DNA from: Proteles cristata cristata
Lineage: Eukaryota > Chordata > Mammalia > Carnivora > Hyaenidae
DNA: 64,000 bases
Direction: 5' to 3'
Assembly (NCBI GenBank): GCA_017311185.1
Contig: JAESUZ010000980.1
Location: forward strand, 1,612,001 to 1,676,000
Position numbers and translations under genes: made by a program. This document shows, piece after piece, positions 33,431 through 46,700 of this stretch; position 1 is the first letter of the stretch, and each line of letters begins with the position of its first letter. The notes under the pieces were generated by a model, which had not been told where the DNA came from, did not search any database, and saw only the letters and a list, made by a program, of their open reading frames with translations.

Positions 33431-34514
33431 ATAAACAGACATTTTCTTTCAGGCAACAGACTTCTCTCTAAAGTTCTTGAAGCCTGTAGGTCTTGAAAAT
33501 AAAATTGGTACCAGTAATAGTAATTTTTGAACTTATGTTCCAATGATATATTTGAAATGAAATACGAAAGTGTGATTAGCCACTATCTGCATTTGTTTTA
33601 AGAATAGTGGATTTCATGTGCTCAGGCAGTTCAGCCACAGAGTACTTGGTCACTCTTGATAAGAATCAGAGCTATTCCCTGCTTGCCTTAGAAAAAAGAA
33701 AAGAACCCAGTGGGCATTTGTTCTATAGCACCTGCAGAAACCAGCTCCAAGAATTGTCCTGATGAACAGGACCGACCCAGTCTTCTTGAAGATACAGAGA
33801 CTGTGGAAACAACCCTCATTGTTCTTCATCGGCATGCACTTAACCCTGACTAGACAGTGAGCCAATGCCACTTATAACTTGCCTGTGTCAATCCTTTGCT
33901 CAGTGAACAAAATAGCTCCCTGATGAATTTTGAAATTCTAGGTTTCCCTCAGGAAATCCAGTGGTTGGACATTTAATTTGTATCTCTGGGAAGCCCTGGA
34001 ACATAAAAGCAAATATATTGAATTAAATGTGCCTCTAGGTTTATTACACTCCAGGATCTGTCAAAATGAAACACAAATCTTTTCTGGAACTTTGGGCATC
34101 TTCATCCAAGCCCCTCAGTATTCTGAAATAATTATGATTGGCCAAATAGGAGGAATAAGATGTTTTCAAAAGGGAGCAAAAATATGTAAGAAAACATAAA
34201 CAGAACTTCCAAGAGTGAAAATCTAATTGTCAAAATTTAAAACTCACTAGATTACTTAAATAGCAGACAAGAATGAGCCAAAGAAAGAACTGGTAAACTA
34301 GAAGCTGGATTTCAGTAAGTTATGCTTAATACTTCACAGAGAGAGGAAGAGTTAGAAAAGATATGTTAAAAGATGTGGAGGATAGAATGAAAAAAAAAAA
34401 CAAAACAAAACCAATCTTTGTCCAATTAGCATTCCAGAAAGAGAAAAAAGAGAAAATTGCATTATGTTAGTTACCAATTACCATGTGATGAATTACCCTA
34501 AAATTCAACTGTTT
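33431..34514. other. unassigned unique sequence
   Basis: No gene or confident repeat seen. Confidence 0.4.
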
Positions 34515-34529
34515 AAAAACAACAAACAG

Positions 34530-34655
34530 GGGTGCCTGGATGGCTCAGTTGGTTAACCATGTGACTCTTGGTTTCAGCTCAGGTTATGATCTCAGAGTTT
34601 TGTGAGTTCAAGCCTCACATTGGGCTCTGCATTGGCAGCATAGAACCTGGTTGGG

Positions 34656-34711
<56 letters not shown>

Positions 34712-34777
34712 TCCCTCTTTGCCTCTCAGCTCATGCTGTCTTTTTCTCAAAATAAATAAATAAACTTTAAAAAAAGT
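34530..34777 (+). mobile_element. carnivore SINE with long (CT)n
   Basis: Head GGTGCCTGGATGGCTCAGTT. The CT-rich segment has expanded to an unbroken (CT) run of about 24 units (34659-34707). A perfect 15-bp target duplication, AAAAACAACAAACAG, lies at 34515-34529 and 34778-34792. Confidence 0.95.
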
Positions 34778-34792
34778 AAAAACAACAAACAG

Positions 34793-35682
34793 TTGTTTCT
34801 CATGATTTCAGAGGGAAGTTTCAGTTTTAGTGTCAGGAATCTGAAAGCTGCTTACTTGAGTAGTTCAGACTCTCACAGGTGGTCAGGGTCTCACTGGAGG
34901 TTTGCAGTCTTGCTGTCAGCCAATGCTTGACACCTAGAGTTTGACCAGTTCAACTAGCCAGAATTACATAAAAATTCTAAACCTGTATGTAGCTAGTAAC
35001 ATGGTCTCATAACATATAAAGCCAAAAAATTAACAAAGTTGCAAGTTTGTTGTTTTTAACAAAGTTGACAAATGCATTATCAATGGGGAAATTTTAATAC
35101 ACCTTCTACATGACGAATAGGTAAAACAAACTAATATAATCATGGGAAATAAAGAGTATTTGAACAAACACAACTAATAATTTATGTAATGGGGACAAAT
35201 TAAACCTTGCACACATTATGATCAGAGAATACATATTCTTTTCAAGCATACATGGAACATTGATGAAAACTGACCAGATATCAGACCATAAAAAGATTCT
35301 AAATAAATTTCAGTCAGTATCATTCAAACCATGCTCTATTTGTTCTATGCAATTATATTTGGAATCCTTAAAAACAATTACTACAAGAAAATAGATTTGG
35401 GAAAAGTCATAAACATAATTATTAAACAATCAAAAGATCAAAAAAATCATAATGAAAATTTGAATAAAGTTAACACTGGACTGCAACTTTGATAAGGACA
35501 AGACCCATGTGTGTTTCTTTAATAACTTTACATTCTAGAATTTAGCAGGGACCTCACCAGTAATTGCCAAATAAATATCTGAATGGATTTGAGTCATAAA
35601 AGTTTAAAAATTTTCATGTAACTGTTTTTTTTTACATTCTTGTTGCTGCCTCCATTTTTCTGAGGTAATTTTAAAAAGGTGT
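34793..35682. other. mostly unassigned sequence
   Basis: No gene seen. 35505-35590 (TAGCAGGGACCTCACCAGTA then AAATAAATATCTGAATGGA) resembles a sense L2 tail. Confidence 0.4.
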
Positions 35683-36650
35683 CCTCTCAACATCTGTCAG
35701 AATGGCTAAAATTAACAACACAAGAAACAACAAGGGTTGGCAAGGATGCGGAGAAAGAGGAACCGTCTTGCACTGCACACATTGGTGCAGCCACTCTAGA
35801 GAAGAGTATGGAGCTTCCTCAAAAAACTAAAAATAGAATTACCCTATGATCCAGCAATTGCACATTAGGTATTTACCCAAAAGATGCAAAAAACAGGGGT
35901 GCCTGGGTGGCTTAGTCGGTTAAGCGTCCGACTTTCACTTGGGTCATGATCTCGCGGTTCGTGGGTTCGAGCCACGCATCGGGCTCTGTGCTGACTGCCA
36001 GCTCAGAGCCTGGAGCCTCTTTCAGAGTCTGTGTCTCCCTCTCTCTCTGACCCTCCCCTGCTCACGCTGTCTCTCTCTCTCTTAGAAATAAATAAAAATA
36101 TTTAAAAAAAAAAGATACAAAAAACATATTTGAAGGGGTATGTGCACCCTTATGTTCATAGCAGCATTATCAACGATAGCCAAACTGTGAAGAGGGCCCA
36201 AATGTCTATTGCCTGATGAATGGATAAAAAAGATGTGGTATATGGAATATTACTTAGCCATCAAAAAGAATAAGATCTTGCCATTTGCAACAACATGGAT
36301 GGAGCTAGAAGGTATTATACAAAACAAGATAAGTCAGAGAAAGACAAATACCACATTATTTCACTCACATGTGGAATTTAAGAAGCAAAACAGATGAACA
36401 CATGGAAATGGGATGGGAGAATAGGAGAGAGGGAAATAAGCAACAAGAAACTCTTAACAATGGAAACAAAGGGTTGATCGAGGGAGGTGGGTGGGAAATG
36501 GGCTAGATGGGTGATGGGTATTAAGGAGAACATTTGTTGTGATGAGCACGGGGTGTTGTATGTAGGTGATGAGTCACTGAGTTCTATTCCTGAAACCAAT
36601 ACTGCACTGTATGATAGCTAACTAAAATTTAAATTAAAAATATATATATC
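35683..36650 (+). mobile_element. old L1 3' half of ORF2 end and 3' UTR, split by a SINE
   Basis: Sense L1 text with CAAGGATGCGGAGAAAGAGG (35741), GATCCAGCAATTGCACATTA, then after the SINE TATGTTCATAGCAGCATTAT (36151) and ACAACATGGATGGAGCTAGA (36289). The 3' UTR ends near CTAAAATTTAAATTAAAAAT. The 62-codon ORF at 36209 is a decayed piece of the ORF2 C terminus. Older than the L1 at 2160. Confidence 0.9.
35896..36110 (+). mobile_element. felid-type SINE inside an old L1
   Basis: It carries a mixture of subfamily markers: CTGACTGCCAGCTC as in the GCCAG type, but TTTCAGAGTCTGTGTCTCC closer to the other type. Target duplication AAAGATGCAAAAAACA (35880-35895) and AAAGATACAAAAAACA (36111-36126), one mismatch. 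Confidence 0.96.
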
Positions 36651-36739
36651 TTTTAAAAATCCTTTAGATGTTGTTATATTGCAAGATGTCCCTCGCTGAG
36701 TTCTTTAAAAAGTCAGCTTGCAGGAAGATTAGTTAGGCT

Positions 36740-37278
36740 ATTTTTTTCCTCTTCAGTTTTATTGAGACATAATTGACAAGTCAAAATTGTATATACGTAG
36801 GGTGCACAACTTGATGTTTTAATATGCATATACATGGTGCAATGATCACCACGATCAAGTAATTATTGTATTCATCGCCTCACATAGTTATCTCTTTTTA
36901 TTTGTGATGAGAACACTTAGCAAATTATAGATATAAAATTACACAATGAAGTATTGTTAACTGTAGTCACCATGCTGTACTTTAGATCTCCAGAACTTAC
37001 TCATCTTGCATAACTAAAACTTGGTACCATTTAACCACATTGTCTCCCTTTCCTCTATCCCCTCTGCCCCCAATTACCTCACAATCACCATTCTACTCAG
37101 TGTTTCTATGAGTTCAACAATTTTAGATTCTATATATAAGTGAGATCATACAGTATTTATGTTTCTGCATCTGTTCTATTTCACTTAGCACAATGTCCTC
37201 CAGATTTACCCATTTGTCACAAATGGCAGGATTTCCTTCTTTGTAAAGGCTGAATAATATTCCATTGTACAATGCATG
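36740..37278 (-). mobile_element. old L1 (L1M-type) 3' UTR
   Basis: Antisense L1 3' end: TTTTATTGAGACATAATTGA (36757), AATGATCACCACGATCAAGT, CTTACTCATCTTGCATAACT, and TTTCACTTAGCACAATGTCC further right. Confidence 0.9.
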
Positions 37279-38897
37279 TAATTTTTGTAATGACCGTAAC
37301 AGGTCAAAGCAACTATTTTCATGAAATCTGCTTTAAATATATATATCAGTTATAAAATAAAGGAAAAAATAGTAACAATCTGTTTTCACCTGAATACAAC
37401 TACACACATTAAAATGCTATTGTCTCAAAAAGTGAATCATATATCATAGCAAGTTAAATGGCATGGAAATGTTATATTTAGTTAAATCTCCACTCCATAT
37501 CTAAAATGAATGGGAACTAATGAGAACAACTGTCTCTCCCAGGATCTTATAGCTATTTAAAGGAAAGTTTCATCCCCTGACTCACCAATTTGTAACTGCG
37601 CCATGCCTATATAATGTATCTTCCACATGATTCCTGCTTTCACACATCATGACCTCCTTCTCCACACACTTTTACCCAAGTGACCCTCGGAGAACTTGGC
37701 CTGAGAGTGTAGGCAATAATACACTCATTTACAATAATTTACAAGAATTTCTTGTTACATATGCCTAATTAAATTATAACAAAATTGTGTATAATCCTAA
37801 GAAATTCTCAGCTAAATACTACTATAGATTGTATTTTATTAAAAATTATATTACATGTGTGTGTAATTATCTTAATAAATTCTACCATTTTTATCAGCTC
37901 CCAAGGAAACACTGGCATAAATATTCCTGAACCAACTACCTATGTGGTCAGGAGAGGAAATAAGACTGAGTAATGAGCATTTATTCTAGCTGAAGAGGTC
38001 TGAAACTGGCCAGAAATGTGTTTGGTTTTTTTTTTGTTTTTTTTTGGCATTGTGTGATCCCAGCTTAATTTTTCTAAGGGATAGCAGGGATATTGCTTGC
38101 AAAACAGAAATGGAGGTTTATCTTTCACAGTCTAAAGTATTCCAGTAAGTCATAAATCAACTGGTCATTTCTCCATTTAATGATTTACCACCTTATCAAA
38201 AGCATCTCCTTGTTAGGTTTTTATGAGTCTTATCATCTAGAGCCAGCCTCCAAAATTAGACCCTAATAAATTATTAGCTGCATGTCTAGATGTGCAACAG
38301 CTGACTGAAGAGTAATAAAAAATCCCTTCTTCTTTTCCATTCAACTGGGTAATTAGTCTGTATTCACCAGCACAATGTTATAAAAACCTGGAAACAATTC
38401 TATAACTACATTCACTATAGGTGGCTGAGGGGAAAGCTTGGTCAAAATGGCTTTGGAGAAAGAAGCTCAGTAATATTTGACTGTTTCTTCTGATCACATT
38501 TAGAAGTCTCAGACCTCTACCTCCCTCTATCATCCATCTGTAGACAGAGGCAGATATCAATATTTTGATTTACAATTTTGAAAATCATAGGCTTTTCAAG
38601 TATGCAGTCAAATTTCACCATTCTTGATTCAGATTCTGCTAATTTCAGAAGTTGAAATAATGCTAGCAATAGATGCAAAAAGGACACTTTTTAAAAGCAA
38701 ATCCTTTCCTTCCTGGTAAATTTGCAAGCAAACTATGTATATGTATATATATTTTAAAGGAAGAAGATATTTTATATTCCTTCAGATAGTAAAAGTTTTC
38801 ATGCATCTGAGAAGTATCCTTTCTAGCCCCATTTAGATATGTAGGTATGTTCTGCCTTGTAAGATCACAGATAGAGTAGATAGATAGGTAGACAGAT
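37279..38897. other. AT-rich unassigned sequence
   Basis: No gene or confident repeat seen. Confidence 0.4.
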
Positions 38898-39071
38898 GGA
38901 GGGGAGGGAAGGGAAGGGAAGGGAAGGGAAGGAAGGGAAGGGAAGGGAAGGAAGGGAAGGGAAGGGAAAAGAATGAAAAGAAAGAAAGAGAGAGAGAGAG
39001 GAGGGAGGGAGAGAGGAGGGAGGGAAGGAAGAAGGAAGGAAGGAAGGAAGGAAGGAAGGAAGGAAGGATGA

Positions 39072-39111
<40 letters not shown>

Positions 39112-39239
39112 AAAGAAAGAAGGAAGGAAGGAAGGAAGGAAGGAAGGAAGGAAGGAAGGAAAGAAGGAAGGAAGGAAGGAAGGAAGGAAGGAAGGAAGGA
39201 AGGAAGGAAGGAAGGAAGGAAGGAAGGAAGGAAGAAAAA
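38898..39239. repeat. large GGGAA / GGAA / GAAA microsatellite
   Basis: In order: (GGGAA)n to about 38967, GA and GGGA units to about 39018, (GGAA)n, (GAAA)n at about 39069-39118, then (GGAA)n to about 39234. Purine-only on the plus strand. The 137-codon minus ORF (Phe/Leu/Pro/Ser) is composition only. Confidence 0.97.
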
Positions 39240-41555
39240 GAATCTGCAGGTCACTAGGGACCTAAGATTTACCATCATTCCGTTTTGTAGATCTGAAAAC
39301 TTGATATGCTTGATTTTCTTGGGATTGATCAGCCTCCTGGAAGCTGACTCAGCCTAACAACCCCACAGAAGAATATTTATGTTTATATTTAGTCATTTTA
39401 AAATTTCACTGGAAGACATCTCCCTGACCCAGGTCTGAGGCCAATCATCTGCCTTCTTATGGAAAGATGTATTCAGCAGAAAAGTTTGGTCAGTGGAGAA
39501 AGAATTTGAACCAAAAGAGTTGACATTCTCTGGCAAAGGTCATATTGATACTATAGAAAAAGCAGAACAGAGTAGCTAAAGTAAGTGAGCTGATGTCTGA
39601 AGCAAAGGCTTACAAACAGCCCTACGTTCTCCGGGTAGAGAACCTTCAAGATTCAGTCCAGAGATCTGACAGGACAGAGACTCACTGTCGGTGGTACAGA
39701 CACAGAAGATCAACCAAAGAGGGAATAACCCTTGTTAACATAATCCACAATAAGTGAGTGCATATGGCAACACTCTCCACAAAATATTTCCTGCTTTTCA
39801 CTTTCCTGATACATGGTAGGATTGTATTCCCTCCCACCACCACTGATATTAGACATGCTCTTTAGTTTAGGCAAAAAAAATAAAAATAGAAGTGAAATGT
39901 GTCATTTCCAGGTTGAAGCTCCAAGAAGCAGGATGTTATTTGCCACATCCCCTGCTATGGTTATTATAGATGCACGGAGAGGAGTACAACGAGCAAGAAA
40001 GGCCCCATGTCAACCTTGTTGGGCACGTGTGTCAGAAAGAAAGAAATAATTGTCGGGCTAAGCCCCTGAGACATTGCAGTTGTGTATTACTGAGACATAA
40101 CCCAACCTACGCTTCCTGTTGTGGTATATGTCCTGGAATTAAAAATTGCTTTGCATTGAGGCTTCTTAGAGTCAGGGTCGATTGACAACCGAATTAACAC
40201 TTAGAAGCTGACTTGCTTTTTATATAATCAGAATAAAGGGTGTTTTGAGATGCCTGGAAAAGCATAATGAACCACTACTGCACTGTCATAGTGCATGCCC
40301 TCTGGTGATGGCATTAGATCCACCTGCCAAAGACCTCATTTACTCATTCATTCATTCATTCATTCATTCATCTAACAAATAGGTATAGAGTGTTTACTAC
40401 ATGCCAGACACTGTGCTGGATCCCGGGGATATGAAAAGTTGAGACAGTCCTGCTCCTTACAAATGTATTGATTATCTTAGCCTCTTTCCTCTCTTTCTTC
40501 TAGATTCCATGAAGATCATGTGCTTTAAACCAGCACATACTCCTCTATCATAACTGTTTAGGCCGCCACTTGCTTTACTTATGTTTTTGTTCTAAACATA
40601 TACTCTACATCAGTGCTTCCCAAGCTATCATGTTTCTTTTAGAATCCATTCCAGACTAGTGTTTAAGTAAAATATTGTACAATAAAAATGAGTTACTAGA
40701 AAAGTATTTCGTGTGATTGAATGCCAACACAACGGCGATAAGCTATAAAAGTTTCTAAACGATTACTTGCAATTTTGGTACTTCTTTCTTTCCAGGTGGA
40801 CAAAAGTTCACTGACCATCACTGGCCTCTGGACTATTTTCTGAGAAGGGCAAGCAGTTAGGACCTAAGCAAATTAAGTGTTCTGTTTTCATTTGTAAAAC
40901 ATTCTGCCTCTGAAACACCAAAGTTATAAAGTTTTTTATGCTGGATAACTGCTTCAGGTCAGCCCCCATTGCTCATTCAGCAATGTTTTATCAAATCAAC
41001 TCACTTTTTATATGGATACATTTTTTAAAAATCTCTACTCCATGTAAATAGAAAATCCATTTAACTTGCCATAAATAAAATGTAATTGTGCAAAGAAGTG
41101 TTATGAATAAGTAGTTATTCAAGTCTAGGGAAAGAGAGTGGTTGCCTGCTCTGAGGAGAATTCAAATCATATTAACGCAGAACTGAAACTTCCTACTTGA
41201 CATAATCAGAAAACTGAGAGAAAACTAAAGAGAGTTTTTACTCATTATGTATTTCAATGCTATGTAATCCCCTATTTATATTCCATCTAAAATCATTTTA
41301 AGGACCAAACAGTAGTTTCTCTATTCTTCAGAAAACAGGGCAATATTTTAACTCTCCCAATATAAGGACTATTCCAAGTTGTCTACCATGGCTATGTCTC
41401 TCTACAGTCACCAATCACATGGATAACTGAACACAAGTGTCAAAGGTCACCAGTTCCTTTCCTTGGTCACCCTGTCATATGGACTACTGGTGCTGTAGAC
41501 CATAGGCTCCCTTCAATTCTGGACGTTATACTCTCCTCAGGTCTACACAGTCTTT
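39240..41555. other. mostly unique sequence
   Basis: No gene supported. 40337-40371 is a (TTCA)n run; with TCTAACAAATAGGTATAGAG and CTACATGCCAGACACTGTGC after it (to about 40460), it forms an antisense L2/MIR-type tail. ORFs at 39813-40185 have no domain. Confidence 0.45.
40337..40460 (-). mobile_element. L2/MIR-type 3' end with (TTCA)n tail
   Basis: The (TTCA)8-type run is the reverse complement of the (GAAT)n tail of L2-type elements. It is followed by CATGCCAGACACTGTGCTGG. Confidence 0.7.
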
Positions 41556-41562
41556 ATGAGAC

Positions 41563-41660
41563 TTTTTTTTAAGCAGACTCCATACCCAGCATGGGGCTTG
41601 AACTCACAACCCAAGATTAAGAGTCTTGTGCTCTTCCAACTGAGTCAGCCAGGCACCCCC
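41563..41660 (-). mobile_element. old carnivore SINE, short form
   Basis: TGGGGCTTGAACTCACAACC and CTGAGTCAGCCAGGCACCCC in antisense, with T8 as tail. Short target duplication ATGAGAC at 41556-41562 and 41661-41667. Confidence 0.9.
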
Positions 41661-41667
41661 ATGAGAC

Positions 41668-42944
41668 GTTATGGAGTCCTATTGCAGCATCTGACATTCT
41701 TGAATACAAGAAACTAACTTGTATTTTCTTCCTTCTTCCTATAATAATCAGTTTATTTTCCTGATGAGACAAGAAAACTATTTTTTTTCATTGGAATTCC
41801 TCCTCAGGCTCCTTTGTAGCTACAATGAGAAAAATTAATTCTTGCCCACTTATTTTTTACTGCTGTAAGTGATTTAATCATAATCCACAATTTTTAAAAT
41901 AATATTTTGCATGGTGGATACAGAAAAATATTTACAGAATCCACCAGCAGTGAGGAATAATTTAATCCACAAAAAAATTAATTTTGTGATTAAAATAGGT
42001 AATTCACAAAATAAACATAATTTAAAAAACAATCATGATCCACAGTTATAAAGACCTTAGAGGCTTGGTTTGGTCTCTCTGTTTTCATATATCTAACAGC
42101 ACTATCCAACTTTAAGCATTACTTTGACATTAGGGAGCAGAGATTCTAAGGACAGAAGAGGCACTTAGCCTGAATTTACAATTCAAGTTGTGAATTCTCT
42201 GTTAATTGCCCCCAACTAAACACCAGACCTGGGCTTCTGTGTGCACTAGCTGCAAACATGCACCGTCTGAATATTTAAATTTGTGTGGTATTATTCTCAG
42301 AGATGTAAATATGAGCTGAATCTTTACAACAACGGAGAGATCCTTCCGCAGGCATCGCTTACCTAATGTTGAACTTTCATCAAAGAATTTTTTCCCCCAA
42401 CAAACTGTTTCAAATAATGCTAACCATACAGGGTCTCTTCTCTCCCTTCAGGATATACAAACCACAGAATTCCGATGACTCACCCCAAAATAGCTTATGA
42501 ATATGCCAGGGGCGGAAGGGCATGCTGTTTGGTTCTCTAAAACTTCCTGCCAAACTGTAGAAACTGAACATACACAGATATTTGGGGACTAACTGTGAGT
42601 AATAATGAGAATTTAATCCCCTTTAGTCTTCTGAGTTAGCAACAGCTTGCCTAACATGTCCGGTTACATCCTGTTTGCTATGCATGTGACTCCTCAAAAA
42701 AATAATAATATAATATTAATAGCACAATGTTTCATTGTTAAGACTGCTATTATCTATGTCAATGGTTCTCAAACATTGGCAGCCATTTGTAGACTAAGGT
42801 CATTTCTTGGAAGAGCTATAAATTCATGGCTTTATGAAACAAACATATTATTGTTATTATTATGTCTTTGAAATAAAAAGTCAGGATTCAAGGTATGGAA
42901 TTTTAAGGACCACAAGCTCTTAAAGAGGAAAGACAGTTATGTAT
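41668..42944. other. mostly unassigned sequence
   Basis: No gene seen. CAATGGTTCTCAAACATTGG at 42760 hints at a hAT (MER5-type) end but too little follows to call it. Confidence 0.4.
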
Positions 42945-43090
42945 ACTGATCAAAATCTTGAGTTTGAATCGCAGTCCTTTTGCCAGCTAGGCCACCTTTA
43001 GCAGGTACTTGGCCTAAGTCCTAATTTCCCCATATGTAAAGCGAAGAGAATAGTAATACTGCCCATGTTTAGGATTAGGATTCTAGGTCC
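42945..43090 (+). mobile_element. MIR fragment
   Basis: Sense MIR phrases: GAGTTTGAATCGCAGTCCTT, GCCAGCTAGGCCACC, TTCCCCATATGTAAAGCG. Confidence 0.75.
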
Positions 43091-43294
43091 AGAGGGTGAG
43101 GATTCAATAGGGAACACCCCTGAATAAGGACTACTGTTAAATAAATAAATAATCTAGTGCTATCTCTTTTTTTTTTTTTTTCAAATAAGGAATCTGAAGA
43201 CCAAAGCTATGATGTGACATAAGAACAGCCACACACTCATCACTTGCAGTGCCGAACAGAGGTCTGTAAATGCTATGGGTCAAAATGGGCTCCA

Positions 43295-43425
43295 CAGCCT
43301 GTCAGCCCAAACAGCCCAAATTCAAGCCCCAGTTTTTCTTGCTAGTGGTATAACCTTGGGCATGTCACTTGGGCATGTCTGTGCTTCAATCTTGTGATCT
43401 ATTAAATATTAAAAATAATATTTAA
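43295..43425 (+). mobile_element. MIR fragment
   Basis: Sense MIR: AATTCAAGCCCCAGTTTTTC, CTAGTGGTATAACCTTGGGC, then TGTGCTTCAATCTTGTGATC. GGGCATGTCACTT is followed by a partial repeat GGGCATGTCTGT. Confidence 0.75.
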
Positions 43426-43513
43426 ATGGCAAAACAATAGTAAATATTAAAATATAATTAAAATGTTAAAACAAGAGTATTATTATTAAATACTATTAAC
43501 ATTATTATATTAA

Positions 43514-43751
43514 GGGGCGCCTGGGTGGCTTAGTCGGTTAGGCGTCCGACTTTCGCTTAGGTCATGATCTCGCGGTTTGTGGGTTGGAGCCCCGCGTCGG
43601 GCTCTGTGCTGACTGCCAGCTCAGAGCCTGGAGCCTGTTTCAGTCTGTGACTCCCTCTCTCTCTGACCCTCCCCTGCTCACGCTGTCTCTCTCTCTCTCT
43701 GCTAGAAATAAATAAAAAACATTAAAAAAAAAAGACAAAGCTTCTAAAAAA
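43514..43751 (+). mobile_element. felid-type SINE, GCCAG subfamily, with 3' extension
   Basis: Head GGGGCGCCTGGGTGGCTTAG, CTTTCGCTTAGG linker, CTGACTGCCAG. The tail is A10 then GACAAAGCTTCT then A7 before the target duplication, so extra bases follow the first A run. Target duplication ATTATTATATTAA at 43501-43513 and 43752-43764. Confidence 0.96.
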
Positions 43752-43764
43752 ATTATTATATTAA

Positions 43765-46700
43765 TATTAAAATAATAAGAGTAATTTTCTCACAAGTTTT
43801 TTAGGACAGCCTAAGAATGTAATATGTAATGGTGCCTACTCAATAAATACAACTACAATGTGGAAAAGTTCTAGTTCTTCCAAAAACAGATTTTAGAGTA
43901 AAACACACACCAACAAAGTCAGGCTTGAAAAAACTATATCCATAAAAACAACCCAAACCTAAAAAAAAATAAACAAACAACTCAAAAATTTATTTGATGC
44001 AGTTTACAGGGTCATCAAAGTACGGATGTCTTTTCAGATTAAGGTACGTGTCTTCTCTAACCACATTTATGTGTCACATTTCCCTTCTCTTATAGAGAAA
44101 GGATGCCAACAAACAGCTTAATATTTCAACAACAGCCACAATTGTTGAAAAGTCGTTCGATTGGAGTTTGAAAAGAATGCCAGTATCCAGTTGCCCTTGA
44201 CATTTGTGGAAGAAGTGTAAGGCAATGGGGAAAACACCAGACTCCCTTTTCCAGTCTAGGCTTTGCCATGTGACAAGCTATAGTCAAGTTACTGGATCTC
44301 TGAGTTGCCATCTATGAAATGAGGACAGCTTCTGCCTTGTTGTACATACTACATGGAAACAAGCTGGAGACGTGTTTCATAAATAGACTTTGTTCTATTT
44401 ATACACATGTGTTGTTACGGCCCTTTGAGTAGTTTGTTCAAAACTGTTCTGCAATAGTTAAGAGTCAGAAATATACTTTCCTCTGCTTCTTACATACTCA
44501 AAGGACACAGAGACTCTCATTCTAAGGAGTGGTGTAGAAGAGACACAGGAGAAAACCTTTCAATCTCAGAGAAAGAAAGAATTCGAAACTTGCCAGTGTT
44601 GCCATGTGATAAAAAGGCATGCAAGATTATATACTTCTCCATCTCTTGACAATAATTCGTACCCATAATAGGTGGGTAAGATATATTTGTTTAAAGAATG
44701 GGCAAGGCATGAATTAAAGGATTTATGGTGTCCTAAATTGTTTGAGGATTGTAAGGTTTACTGTGTCTAACCTGACACAATTAGTGTGCCCTAACTGGAA
44801 CCACTGTATCCCTACTCCCACCCAATTGTTCCCTGATTTGAAAATCACTGACCCAGGCACAGCCATTGATGACCTCCAAGAGCTATATGCCTATAACTGC
44901 TAGCACCTTAACCAAAGGTTTGAAATGGGACCATGGAATAGACAAAGACTTTCTCCCCAACTCATCACTTGTCTTCTAAGCAATAGACTATACTTTGTCT
45001 TTGAACTGTTTTGAAATTCTGCAAGTGATTTCAATCCTGAATCGAAACCAAGAGGTCAAAGGACCTGAGAAACCATACTTCCTACCCTCAATAGACGTCA
45101 TTTCCAAAAATGAGAGAGAGAAAAAAATAACTGCATGACCTTTGGACTCCATTTGTCTCTTAAAGCACCATAAAAAAATGAGGAATGTTTTGTGATGCAG
45201 GATGGGGGCCTGGGCAGGTTAGGACCCATATAGCTCTTCACACCTTCCGGGGGAAAAACCTGCTGAACAGAACTCTGCTTGAGAACTTCAGGGTGTACCA
45301 CAGTTCAGGCTCCTCCCTCCCAGTCCCCAGTCATAGCGGACCCAAAGCTCAGATGGAGACTGTGCTTCAGGGTTGCACGTGTTTGCTGGCACAGCACTCT
45401 TAGTACGTCACAGCCTCACCTGACACTGACTCATTGCTGGATGGAAAGCCAAGGCCTAATTGCGTTGGTCGTATGTAGCTCTCCACTTCCAGCCAATTCA
45501 TCTAAGCCCTTTCAGAAACGGTCCACCAACTTGGTTTCCCCCTCTGTCCTGAAAGAGATCCCACAGTCTCCTGAATTCTCTTGCCTCCGCTAGTTTACTC
45601 CTGCCTCTTCTGATCGCTCTCCTCCCCCGTTACTGCCCACCTCTGTGTCAAACCTAATGCAGACGCTGGCAGGCTCTCAATAAATATTCATTCTACTCAA
45701 TTCAGTCTCTCTTGGAGATAAGAGGCAGCAAGGATTACCAGATTTCCTAAATACATCTGAAAACCCATTGACTAGGGTCAGGGGGACAGGAGGTTGTTTC
45801 TTTACAGAAAAACCAATTTTCTCAAATGCACAGCAGGAAGCCTCAGTACAGATACTGTGTCTTACTCAAGCTTTATAAAAAATTCAACATGTCTGTCACA
45901 GGAGCTTACGGCTTCCAAGGCAGAAATTCTCAATCCATAACAAATTTCTCCCAAAGTAATAGATGGTTCACGGACATCAGAGAGTCGAACCCAGCATGAA
46001 ATATGTATTGGATAAAAATAGCAAAGAGTCAGCTCTTGTTTCTTGATATTTCAAACCATATGTTTGCCCATTTTCCATGGCAGATTCCTTGTCCTGTTAG
46101 TTTGTGTACACATTGTGCCTGCAAAGTGCCAGGAACACACACATTTTGGATTTTTTTTTTTTGTTACAGAAATAAAGAATGGATGGGTATGGGATTGCAA
46201 GAAATTAGGAAAAGGAAATGAAAAAGGAAAGAAAAAAGAAAGACTAAGCTTGTGGACAAATGGACATTTATTCTGTGAACATAAGCACTTTAGTATGATT
46301 TTTGTGTGAATTAACATCTTAAGTCTAAAAAGGAGCCTTTGAAGCTCAATTCTGTATACAGTGGAAAAAAAGACAAAACACCTAACCCTTGAGTAAATTG
46401 GGGAAAGGAAGTTTCAACACACAGTTAAAAAAAAAAAAAAACATATCAAAGTTATTTATTATAAAAACACTAGACAAGTGGCCAAACAAAGCTAATTTAC
46501 CAGACCAGCATATTCTATATTTCTATAATTTGAGAAAAGCCATGGTAGGCAAGACTACAAAAAAATATATGCCCACATACATAAACAAGCCAATAAGCAA
46601 AAGTAGGTTGACCTCAAAAATTTGGGGGACTTAAATAAAATAGAAAAGAGAATTTCAGGACAAAATCAGGAAAGGTGTTTCACAAGTGCACATGTGTGGA

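Noticed and set aside
38898..39239. CRISPR-like regular repeats
   Set aside because: No conserved repeat with unique spacers; it is a simple microsatellite in a mammalian genome.
38865..39278. 137-codon minus ORF rich in Phe, Leu, Pro, Ser
   Set aside because: It is the translation of a GGAA/GAAA microsatellite.
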